In this document: piece after piece, positions 49,201-58,874 of the stretch
Position numbering within the stretch: the stretch's first letter is position 1
Layout: every line of letters starts with the position of its first letter
Assembly (NCBI GenBank): GCA_964034945.1
Contig: OZ035962.1
Location: 76,758,942-76,822,941 of the forward strand
Origin: Chrysopilus asiliformis
Lineage: Eukaryota > Arthropoda > Insecta > Diptera > Rhagionidae
Direction of reading: 5' to 3'
DNA: 64,000 nt
Notes under the pieces: generated by a model
What the model saw: only the letters and a program-made list of their open reading frames with translations
The model's database searches: none
Told to the model about the DNA's origin: nothing
Position numbers and translations under genes: made by a program

Positions 49201-52200
49201 CGAGGTTAAAACTCGATATTTTTCAACGATACCTCGATGTTTTGCAAACATCGAGGTATCGTTGGCATCCCTAATCTCGAATGTCCTTGCAACTTCTTAC
49301 CCGTGGACCGTTACAATATCAAAAATTTTATTTGCAACAAACCACTGTTAATTATGATAAAAATTGAATGCTGCAATGTAACGCTCTCTTGAATTAATTA
49401 TTTGAGATGTGAGGATAAAATTTCATGTAAATGTCACATATTGTATAGGTACTCATTTTGTACCAATTAATTCACAACAGAATATAATAATACAGTAATG
49501 TACAGTAATTCCAAACATTCGCGGATTTGGTTATTCGCAGAAGTAAACAAATTAAACAAAAATATAAAATAGTAAGCAATAACTTTTAGGGTGCATTATA
49601 TTAAATAATAAAACCCAATATGTCTAACTATAAATATTTTAATTAGGACGTAAAAATCGCTAATAATTTATTCATTGTTATTTATTTTAACTTCCATATT
49701 AATAAAAATGTGTCACAATTTTTTTATTTCATACTAGCAGACCCTTCGTTGGCAGCTAAAAGTTTTTTGTAAAAATTTTAGAATGCCAAAAAACCATAAA
49801 TAACTTTAAAAGTTTTGGGAAGAGATGTTATCCTTACAGGACCTTTCGTTTCGAATTTTGAAAATCTAATACCGGATTCGCGATCAGTGACCCCGGAAAC
49901 CCCCTTATGCAGATTTTTTCCGGGAAAAACGGGAAAAGGATATTTGTATTATCCGTACTGGACCTTCTGTTTCGAACTTTGCAAATCTAATACCGGATTC
50001 GTGATCAGCGCCCCCAAAACCCCCTTATGCCGATTTTTCCGGGGAAAAAAGGGAAAAAGGATATTTATCCTTACAGGACCTTCCGTTTCGAATTTTGAAA
50101 ATGTAATACCGGATTCGTGATCAGCGACCCCAAAAACACCATAATACCAATTTTTCCGGCGAAAAATCGGAAAAAGGATATTTGTATTATCCTTACAGGA
50201 CCTTCTGTTTCGAATTTTGAAAATCTAATACCGGATTCGTGATCAGCGACTCCAAACACCCCCTTATACCGATTTTTCCGGGGAAAAACTGGAAAAAGGG
50301 TATTTGCGTTATCCTTTCAGGACCTTCCGTTTCGAATTTTAAAAATCTAATACCGGATTCGTGATCAGCGACCCCAAAAACCCTATAATGCAAATTTTTC
50401 CGGGGAGAAATGGGAAAAAGGATATTTTCATTATCCTTACAGGACCTTCCGTTTCGAATTTTGAAAATCTAATACCGGATTCGTGATCAGCGACCCCAAA
50501 AACCCTATAATGCAAATTTTTTCGGGGAGAAATGGGAAAAAGGATATTTTCATTATCCTTACAGGACCTTCCGTTTCGAATTTTGAAAATCTACATAGCT
50601 AAAAACCTGCTCCTGGAAACGCAGATCATTTTGCAAAAAACCGCGTAAAAATCGGTCCAGTAGTTTTTGAGTTTTGTAATCTCAAACAAACAGACAGACA
50701 GACAAACAGACAAACATCCATTTTTATATATATAGATTAAACCTTGCGCGGACCCCCTGACGTTGTTCAGGGACCCCCAAATCAATTTTAATTTTCCCCG
50801 GACCCCCTGAATGATCCCGGGGACCCCTGGGGGTCCGTAGGGACCACTTTGGGAACCACTGGTTTAGACATTAGTTGGAATGCTTTTTTGAAATATTTTT
50901 TATGCCCATTTTTTTCAGATTTCGATAATTTTTTCCCATTTTCGAAAAATACTAAACGCGAATAGTATTTTTTCGAGGTAACACAACAACATTCGTCGAG
51001 AGAATTCATTCGTTTGAAGTTTTTGTAACAAAAATAATTCAAAATCAATTATTTTCATTTCGCATCATATTGTCCGTCATAAAACATTTCCTCCATATAC
51101 GAATATTCAATAGAAACTATCAGAAACAAACAACCATCTCTTAATTTTTAAAGTCATCACACTAAAACAATTTCCTCTCATTAGTTGCATATATTAAATT
51201 CTATGAACACACATTAAGCAAGAAACAGAAAGAGATTCCATATCAACAAGAGAGATTTGTTTTTGCATAAAATCCAGATAATGTGGATACATGCTATGAC
51301 ATTGATTGTTGATTCTATGCACAATTATAAAAACTGCTTAATGACATTTTGTGATAAAATCAATGAACTTAAGGCATCGGTTGATTTTTGATGCACAAAA
51401 ATCATAAAATTTACGTACATTTAGTAAAATTTATGCACAAATTCCTCTGAGTGTAGAATAAAATTCGTGGAATAAAGTGTCAGATGTAAACGGTGCCTAA
51501 CTGATGGTAAAGACTGTGTTTACATTGGGACTCATTTTGAGGCGGCACGTCTTTCATTATTTTTCTGCCGTGTGCACATGGTTCGCTTCATCTTCAGTCG
51601 CTAAACCGGTTTCATCAACAAAACTAAACGAAACAGGTTTCAACGACCAGACTCAAACCGGTTTGCGACTGATAATTTTAAGTGAATCTAAACTTCGTTC
51701 GCTCTTTTTGGTTTCCCTCCCCACTGCGTCCCTCACCCTCACTTCGCCGAAGTGAAAGACGTGCCGCTTAAAAATGAGTCCTAATGTAAACACAGTCAAA
51801 CAGATCAGTGAGGCGCCATTTACATCTGACACTTTATTCCGCGAATTTTATTCTGTGACACTAAATTCAAGTCTCACAACCGTTTACATTACCACACAAA
51901 ATTCTAGAAGTTTATTCCGGAAACAAGTCTCGAGAACAAATTATCACAATAATATTCACACGCGTTTACATTAAGAATCGAATTTTTAGAATAAATTTCA
52001 AGAAGAAAATTCAGTGCGAAATGTATTGAATAAAATTTAAGTTCGTTCACACATTCAAAAGTAACATTGCACCTTAACCCATTCGGTATTTTAATTTTTT
52101 TTTGTTTTAAATGAATACTAATAGCTTAAACATCATTAATTTGTATAGAGCGAATTTTTAACCCCCATAGAAAAAAACATTTACCGAACGGGTTAAGAAA

Positions 52201-54005
52201 AAAAAATATATTGCCACGATATATTTTTATATGGTGTAAACGAGGCCTTAGAGTACTATTGTTTGGTTCGAAATTCGTGAAACAAGGATGCCGTTGATAT
52301 TCAAAATTGATGTATTTAATGATAGTAAATAATGAAATAAAACTCACTTTTCGTGCATGTAATCGCCATATGATTTTTTATATCCAATTAGTTCTGTTTT
52401 ACCATCTACCTCAACTTTTTGCGCAATATAAGTTAAACGGTCCGTTATCGCCTGAGGAATTTTGGTACCATTTGAGAGAATACAATTAAATTCACTGTAT
52501 TTATTAGAAGTAGATCCAAATGGATAATAAGGAATCGCTAAATTGTATACAGCGTTGTCTTTTTCGCCATGACACCTGTTGGGTAAACCCATATTAATTA
52601 CATCGTTTTGATTCAAATAACAAAACACAGATTCAGTTTTTTGCATTCATAAAATCATTACAAAGGTCCACACGCAGAGAAAATATAGTAAATTTAACTA
52701 TTTTATAATGGGGAATTACCAAAATATTTGATTTCAATTACAAAAATAGTCGAAATCGACAATTTTTATAAGAATTTAACTTCGATCGGACGGACGTGGC
52801 TGCAGTTCGATGCAAACAAAAACTAAATTCGAGTGTCGCGGCATACAAAACAGCTGCCGCGTGTGTCAAAAAATTATTTAGTGAAGTGGCAAAAAATATT
52901 TCGCGCCAATCGCCGACCTTAGCATATACAAAACCTACATTTAACCGAGACTTAAATATAATTCGCACATTTGGCCTGGAGCACGAAAAGCTGTCCTCCA
53001 ACTGCTGGACCGAATTCAAAAACGTGCGATCCGACTGATTGGAGATAAATCCTCGACAAATTTATTACCGTCTATCGAGCATCGTCGCTCTGTTGGGGTG
53101 CTCAGCATATTCTATAAATATTTCCATGGGAAATGTTCCACCGAAATTTCCCAACTTATTCCTCCACAGCATATTTTCCCAGCTGCACGCGCGCACTTCT
53201 TTCTTGAGCCTCCCCGTTTTCGTACTGTAAATTTTAGGTACTCCTTCATTCCGCGAACAACAAGACTTTGGAACGATTTACCATCCGATGTGTTCCCCCC
53301 GGACTATAATCCGCAGAAGTTCAAGGAGAACATAAACCGACATCTCCTTTCATTCTTCCGACTATCCTGAGCTGTGCTTCGGCATTAAAGGGTCTTCCCC
53401 TAAGCTATGGCTGAAACTGTAAAAAAACTACTTATTGTTAGTAGTGAGATTTACTATTTTACAAGTATAGTGAAATGGACTATTTTTGTAATTGAAACTA
53501 TTGTTTAGATTTCCCATTATAAAGCAATTAGATTTACTTTTTTTCTCTGTGTGAATTTAAACAACAAAATTATTTACAAATTGATAAAACAAGTTTGTAA
53601 AACTTGTTACATATAGTTTTACCACTGTGCTCCAACATCAACTACATTCACTCCAAATGGAACTGTATGAATTCGTCCACCAATTTTATTGTCAGCTTCC
53701 AAAATAAGAACATTTTGAAATCCAGCTTTGACTAATTTTGTAGCCGCTGCAATTCCTGATACTCCAGCCCCAACAATAACGATTCTTGTTGAATTTGCTG
53801 GCAACTCTTTACGTATTTTGTTTTCATAAAAATTACAAATTTAAAAAAAAACACTATTATTTTATTGGACATTTATTTGTTTTTTCATAAATTAAAAGTT
53901 GTAGTAATCACCTTTTTTTCCAAAACCATTAATGAATTGTCCATTAGTTTGTGTTAAAATAATCAAACCAACGAAAAATAATTGAAGTAACACAAAAATG
54001 TTCAT
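43295..54005 (-). CDS. Secreted flavin-dependent polyamine/spermine oxidase-like amine oxidase
   Basis: An FAD enzyme of the flavin amine oxidase family, expected to oxidise polyamines and release H2O2. Seven exons: 54005-53912, 53806-53623, 52575-52348, 44714-44495, 44438-44251, 44196-43825 and 43541-43295. Phases agree throughout and give 510 residues. Residues 1-22 form a hydrophobic signal peptide ([15 protein letters not shown]), so the product is probably secreted or luminal rather than cytosolic or peroxisomal. A Rossmann dinucleotide fold follows ([17 protein letters not shown], then [13 protein letters not shown]), then [14 protein letters not shown] across the exon 2-3 junction. The conserved middle [13 protein letters not shown] and the C-terminal FAD-binding block ([28 protein letters not shown]) complete the fold. 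Intron 3 is 7.6 kb; it contains a DUF1091 gene on the opposite strand and several nested hAT-like elements. The exact substrate cannot be read from sequence; N1-acetylated polyamines or spermine are the usual ones. Confidence 0.93.
44860..45130. repeat. Degenerate AACCRAAACC-rich stretch
   Basis: Low-complexity DNA built from variants of CCAAACC / GAACCGAAC within intron 3 of the oxidase gene. No coding signal. Confidence 0.65.
46002..47628 (+). CDS. DUF1091 family secreted protein, probably damaged
   Basis: Nested in intron 3 of the oxidase gene, opposite strand. It looks like an insect DUF1091 protein: small, secreted, cysteine-bearing, of unclear function. Exon 1 begins at 46002 with a signal peptide ([16 protein letters not shown]). 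Exon 2 (about 46111-46267) encodes [20 protein letters not shown] and continues to NYAY. Exon 3 (46537-46707) encodes [20 protein letters not shown] and [11 protein letters not shown], the family core, ending [10 protein letters not shown]. The last exon encodes [20 protein letters not shown] and stops at 47628. Two problems: in exon 2 a run of ten A follows an in-frame TAA, so one A too many would explain it; and exon 3 ends in phase 0 while the natural last acceptor needs phase 1. Either two indels have killed it or the sequence has errors. A 33-bp tandem duplication has doubled the last 3' splice site. Confidence 0.55.
46879..47398. mobile_element. 520-bp TIR element in the DUF1091 gene's last intron
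   Basis: Ends GAGCAGGTGTGCGTTC and (reverse complement) GAGCAGGGGTGCGTTC. A near-perfect inner hairpin near 46902-46960 has the arm CGCATTTCTCTTTACCGCGG. TSD not resolved. Confidence 0.75.
48494..49273. mobile_element. 780-bp hAT-like element nested in another hAT-like element
   Basis: Ends TAGGGATGCAACATCG and (reverse complement) TAGGGATGCCAACG. TSD ATCTCGAA at 48486-48493 and 49274-49281. Both subterminal regions are rich in ATCGATGTTT / CGATATATCG motifs. A degenerate ACAG-family piece lies in the middle. Confidence 0.9.
49733..50738 (+). mobile_element. Repeat with about 120-bp internal tandem units and a 3' ACAG tract
   Basis: Begins ACTAGCAGACCCTTCGTTGG and ends in (ACAG)n, ACAAACATCC, TATATATATAGATTA. 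The inside has about six tandem copies of a unit of about 120 bp containing GGACCTTCCGTTTCGAATTT and ACCGGATTCGTGATCAGCG. No TIRs. The superfamily is not recognised with certainty. Confidence 0.85.
51512..51797. mobile_element. 286-bp fold-back MITE
   Basis: TIR GACTGTGTTTACATT, then GGACTCATTTT and GGCACGTCTTTCA, on both ends. AAA flanks both sides (51509-51511, 51798-51800). It lies between two facing copies of another terminus (GCGCCATTTACATCTGACAC and its inverse at 51472-51500). Confidence 0.75.
51808..52248. mobile_element. TIR element with GGCGCCATTTACATCTGACAC terminus
   Basis: Left end GGCGCCATTTACATCTGACA, right end (reverse complement) AGGCCTCGTTTACACC. A fragment of the same family is at 42237-42300 (GGCACCGTTCACACCTGACA). 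Confidence 0.55.
52670..53555. mobile_element. Fold-back element carrying a retrotransposon fragment
   Basis: Left arm CACGCAGAGAAAATATAGTA, then ATTTTATAATGGGGAA, faces right arm TTCCCATTATAAAGC, then CTTTTTTTCTCTGTGTG. The non-LTR fragment lies between them. Confidence 0.72.
52784..53435 (+). pseudogene. 5'-truncated non-LTR retrotransposon 3' end
   Basis: Plus-strand frame with [40 protein letters not shown] and [20 protein letters not shown], the conserved C-terminal segment of jockey/CR1-type reverse transcriptases. Ends in CTTCGGCATTAAAGGG and a short A tail. It is broken in the upstream part. It sits within the fold-back 52670-53555, antisense in intron 2 of the oxidase gene. Confidence 0.85.
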
Positions 54006-54765
54006 TTCTTTAAAGTTAACCACAATTTTGTTACTATGTATTATACTTTAAACACCGTTTGAAATTGAAAATTGACTGGAAAAGTCCTATGTTGAAAAGC
54101 TGATTGATGAATGGACGCATTTTCACAGAGCGTTTACTTTTATGATAATAGACTACAGTTACTTAGTCATAGATTAGAAAGAGATTTAGATATGCACAAA
54201 CATTTTGATGGTCTGATTTCAAACGACATGACTACAAACGAAAAATCAAATCAATCATTAAATCGTCTCTTATCTGCAAATTTTTTAATGATAGCAAAAA
54301 TTGCTGCGTTGTTTTGTAATTATTTTGTATGAGATAGTCATATGCTGTTCACATCAGGTATTTTTATGCCCAGGTCTGTGAAAGTTTCTGTAAGATTTGG
54401 TATAGGTAAGTGCACACGATATGATCACTGTTCATATTTTTGAGCAAAAAAGTGTCCCAAACGTGTTCATACTGTCTGAACACCATATTTTTGTGTTCAT
54501 ACGTATGAACACAAGGCATATGAACACATTTGAACATACCGTGAGCAAACGTATGAACACGACCTGTTCATACCGTGTGAACACTATTTTGGGACCGTAT
54601 GAGCCCAGTTTGTAAAATTCGGACGTATGATCACAGATATGAACACACTGTAACATTTGAACATGGGCTGAGTTTTCAACATGTTCAAATGTAAAATTTT
54701 GAGTCAAAATTGTACGTAAATTGATGTTTTCTGGTTTTTATTTGGGTCTAGTAGGTTTTAGAATT

Positions 54766-55019
54766 GTGGCGTGGATGGCTCAGTCAGCTAAGTGCTTGCC
54801 TTGTGATCCAGTGATTTGATTTGAGCAGTGGTTCAAATCCCACTCAGGGTAAAATAATTCGATTCGAATTTGAACTTTTCTGTTCATGGACTTTAAAACA
54901 CGGACCAGTTTGGTCTTCGCCTCCAAGCTCCTGGCATTATAACACAAAAAAAAAGTTTTCGACAGTTTTTAACCGACTTCCAAAAAAGGAGGAGGTTATC
55001 AATTCGTTTTGGTCCAACT

Positions 55020-55082
<63 letters not shown>

Positions 55083-55084
55083 TT
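54766..55084 (+). mobile_element. tRNA-derived SINE with (TTTA)n tail
   Basis: The head has a pol III A box (TGGCTCAGTCAG at about 54776) and B box (GGTTCAAATCC at about 54830), as in a tRNA, but no clover-leaf acceptor stem. The body is followed by a pure TTTA tract from about 55018 to 55084. Confidence 0.75.
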
Positions 55085-55189
55085 TTATATCTGTATGTTC
55101 ACGCAGTACTTGGGTGCCGTTGCATGGATTTTGTTGAAACGTTGGTGGATGACAGAGTTCACTCCCTAGTTGGTCCCATTTTAATTTCC

Positions 55190-55770
55190 CCTCTCGCCGA
55201 CGTTTCCCGGCCTTCCCCTCCCCTGTCAACTCCCAATCGGATGGTCCGATCGATCTGAAAATTTGTATGCGTACATTTTGGGGGACGGCTAGTGTTTTCC
55301 CCTTATCTATTTTCCCCTACCCCTTTCGCTTCTTAACCCCTCCCCTGTCAACTCCCAATCGGATGGTCCGATCGATCTGAAAATTTGTATGCGTACGTTT
55401 TGGGGGACGGCTAGTGTTTTCCCTTTATCTATTTTCCCCTACCCCTTTCGCTTCTTAACCCCTCCCCTGTCAACTCCCAATCGGATGGTCCGATCGGTCT
55501 GAAAATTTGTATGCGTACCTTTTTGGGGGACGGCTAGTGTTTTCCCCTTATCTATTTTCCCCTACCCCTTTCGCTTCTTAACCCCTCCCCTATCAACTCC
55601 CAATCGGATGGTCCGATCGATCTGAAAATTTGTATGCTCACATTTTGGGGGACGGCTAGTGTTTTCCCCTTATCTATTTTCCCCTACCCCTTTCGCTTCT
55701 TAACCCCTCCCCTGTCCCCTAATCGGATGGTCCGATCGGTCTGAAAATTTTTATGCGTATATTTTGGGGG
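55190..55770 (+). repeat. Minisatellite of about 125-bp units
   Basis: Five tandem copies, each with CAACTCCCAATCGGATGGTC, ATCTGAAAATTTGTATGCG and GGGGGACGGCTAGTGTTTTC. The last copy is diverged. Confidence 0.9.
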
Positions 55771-57515
55771 GCAGCGAATCCTTCAACCCCCAAATTTTCC
55801 AGATAAAAACAAACACATATGGGGGTTTTTAGGGTCGCCTAATCCAATTCTAATGTTTAGAAGTCTGTAAGGTTAACGAAAGGTTTCTGTCGATCTAAAA
55901 AATGTTGGTGACGACCCCCAAAATTTTTGCTGTCGACCTCTAAAATTTAGTTTACAACTTACTGTTGCCATCCCTAAAAATTCGCTGTTTGGAACGATCA
56001 AAGTTTTGCTCTACCCATTTCCTAACATTAAATATATCTATATAATGTATATACCAAAAATCACTAAAAATTATAAAATAAAAAACTTTTAAAATAAAAG
56101 TAAAAAAACCGACTTAAAAATGCACTAAAAAGGAAAAAATAATTTTTTTGGAAGTTGGTGCCAAAATAGAAACAAACAATTTGCTCTCTTTTATTGTACA
56201 ATCTAAAAGTATTAAAATACATATTGAATGGGTTTTATATTCCCCAAATTTTGAATATCGATTCTTGTCACTATAAAAAATTTATTTTTATCACATCGAA
56301 TATTTGCAATGCATTAAACGAAACGCGGGATGTAAAAATTATAGTCATTGTGATATTTTAACCGCGAGTCTATTGTACATAAAAGTACTCGACAACTGTA
56401 AAAAGCTTTTGATTGTCTTAACAATTCTTGTTACAATAAAATTATTTGTAACACTCAAGAAATATGAATAGAAGTCCTCTTTAAGTTTCTATTTTGGCAC
56501 CAACTTCCAAAAAAATTATTTTTTCCTTTTTAGTGCATTTTTAAGTCGGTTTTTTTTACTTTTATTTTAAAAGTTTTTGTAATTTGTTGTTTGTGTTGTT
56601 GTTTGCTCAAATGTTTTTAAAAATTGTTCATATCTGTAATTTGAACAAAACGTTCATATCGTCTGAACAGTGGTTCATACGCGCAGAAAAAATATGAACA
56701 CATTGCATTTGAGCACGTATGAACACACCTAAAAATTTGAAGCTTTGGGACAAAATGTTCATATCGTGTGAACACCTTTCATATATTGTATGAACATATG
56801 AGCATTTGAAGCTTATAAGCAACATATGCGTATGTTCAGAAATATGAACAGTGATCATATCGTGTGCACTTAGCTTAAAGAAATAAATACAAAAATTGAA
56901 ATTTGATAAAAACAAAAATCTTCGTTTTTACTACAAAATATTACAATTTAAAGGATAAGATCGGTTAAGAACTTTTGAAATTCTTCTAGTCTTCTTGAAT
57001 CTTCTTTTGGACATTCTGCACTAAAAATGTTCACAATAAAACGAAACGAAAAAAAAACAATCATAAAAAATCATTCATTCTAGTCGGCGAATTGTATAAA
57101 TATATTTTCTTTTTATTTCCCATTCTAGGACCAAACATGCTTGTAAAATTTCATGGCTCTAGGTCTATTAGTTTTTGAAAAATCTTGTACATAGACTGAC
57201 AGACAGACTGATAGACAGAAAGACATTGTTGTAATAATGCTCCAATCGACTCAGGAGTGCTCGGGAAATGTTTTTGGGCAAAATTAAGAGGTCGACATTT
57301 TTTCATAAATACAATATCAGTTGCGATAAACACAAAACTTTCCTCAGCAATATTTAGATCCGTAAAAAATATGTAAATATTTTTTCAAATATCTCAAGAA
57401 CCAGTAGATACGTAAAAACCTTTAAAGGACAAAATTCAGATTTTATTTTCTTTGAATTTGGTTATGTATGAGTGGGTTATGTAAAATTATATTCTAAATA
57501 CATTTTGTCTTTATA

Positions 57516-58063
57516 TCGAGTCTTTCAATAAGGACATAACAATTTTGTATTTAAATAAAACACGGAATAATTGAGATATCGGGCTGAAATTTATTTCAGG
57601 TGTAGTGGGCATGTTACATTTAAGTATGAAATTCGATGTCGTTCATATGGCCACCGCGAGCACGTTTGCACTGATTGATTCTTTGGAGCCAATTTTCCAC
57701 CATTCTTCCACACATATCGGCCGGAACGTTGGCAATTTCGCGTTCGATATTGTTCCTGAGCTCCTCTAACGTTGTTGGCTTGTTGGCATAAACTAACGAC
57801 TTAACATAACCCCATAAAAAGAAATCCAACGGCGTTAAATCGCATTCGACCGGACCATTTCTCGAGATTACACGATTACCGAACTTCTCCTTCAATAGAT
57901 CAATTGTTTGACCAGCTGTGTGGCATTGCTCGTTCGTGAACTTCACCATGTTAAAAATGTGAACCTTGACTGACGTTTTAGCATTGCCAGATCATAAAAA
58001 AAGTTTTAGGGTGCGTTTTTATTAAAATACAAAATTGTTATGTCCTTGTTGAAAGACCCTTTA
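57516..58063 (-). mobile_element. Internally deleted mariner-like element
   Basis: TIRs of about 37 bp containing GTCTTTCAAYAAGGACATAA and CAATTTTGTATTT, with a TA target. The related repeat near 35315-35345 shows the empty site. The body encodes a minus-strand remnant (57949-57620): FTNEQCHTAGQTIDLLKEKF joined directly to ECDLTPLDFFLWGYVKSLVY and ending GGHMNDIEFHT. The C-terminal DDE blocks are present but the N-terminal DNA-binding part is gone, so it is non-autonomous. Confidence 0.92.
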
Positions 58064-58820
58064 TATTCCTCGATACAACTCACCGTTTTCGTGGAAATGG
58101 TAAAAAACGGTGATGATTCTCATATAGAATATAAAAAGGGACTTAGTAGAAAAATAAAATTGGCCAACCTGAAGCTATGCGTGGACATACCAAAAAAAAA
58201 GACATAGGAGTCGAATTGAAAACCTTTTACTTTTTAGAAGTCGGTTAAAAATAAACAAATCATATTTATTGTAATATTTTCGATTACTTGTTTTATTTTA
58301 TTCGATTAAGCATATAATTTAACAACATAATTATTTTTTTTTGATAATTTTATATCTCTATATTTTCTTTCTATTCAAGAACACCACACAATTTTTCTCT
58401 TATTGATTGTTCACAATTAAACGAAACGAAAAAAAAACAATCATAAAAAATCATTCATTCCAGTCGGCGAATTGTATAAATATATTTTCTTTTAATTTAT
58501 TAAATTTTTTTGTTCACGAAAATGATTCGCAAAGTTTTAAAAAAAATCACTTGCAATGTTACTTTTTAGATTTTCTCGCCACTAATGGAAAAAATATAAC
58601 ATTATTATTAGATGAAGCTATGAATTCTTAACTATTTCTGTGGCTATATTTTAACAATAAGTTTTGGATATTGTTTTTTAATCGAAAGTCTTAAAAATTA
58701 CTCTAAATATTTCCACTATTTTTAATGTATGTAAATATGTGTATGTGTTTGTGTAATTGATTTTCATTATTGTAATAAAAATAAAACATGAATTGTGTTA
58801 AATTAATTTAAACATTGTTG

Positions 58821-58838
58821 CTCTCTCTCTCTCTCTCT
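58821..58838 (+). repeat. (CT)n microsatellite
   Basis: Nine CT units, about 40 bp downstream of the RMND5 stop on the gene strand. Confidence 0.9.
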
Positions 58839-58874
58839 TTATGTCGCTTCTATTCACTCAGTATTAAAATTAAT

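Larger units (their letters stand above)
48142..50861. mobile_element. 2.7-kb hAT-like element, TSD GTTTAGAC, with nested insertions
   Basis: TIR CAGTGGTTCCCAAACT / CAGTGGTTCCCAAAGT, then GGCCCACGGACCCC-type arms, the widespread animal hAT terminus. TSD at 48134-48141 and 50862-50869. No intact transposase. Holds 48494-49273 and 49733-50738. Confidence 0.92.
54408..56876. mobile_element. 2.5-kb fold-back element with TATGAACAC motif arrays
   Basis: TIRs AAGTGCACACGATATGATCA continuing CTGTTCATATTT face each other 2.4 kb apart. Both subterminal regions are packed with TGAACAC/GTGTTCA motifs. The interior holds a tRNA-derived SINE, a (TTTA)n tract and a minisatellite. No TSD found. Confidence 0.75.

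Noticed and set aside
54766..54851. A functional tRNA gene
   Set aside because: A and B boxes are present but no complete clover-leaf or acceptor stem; it continues into a SINE body with a TTTA tail.
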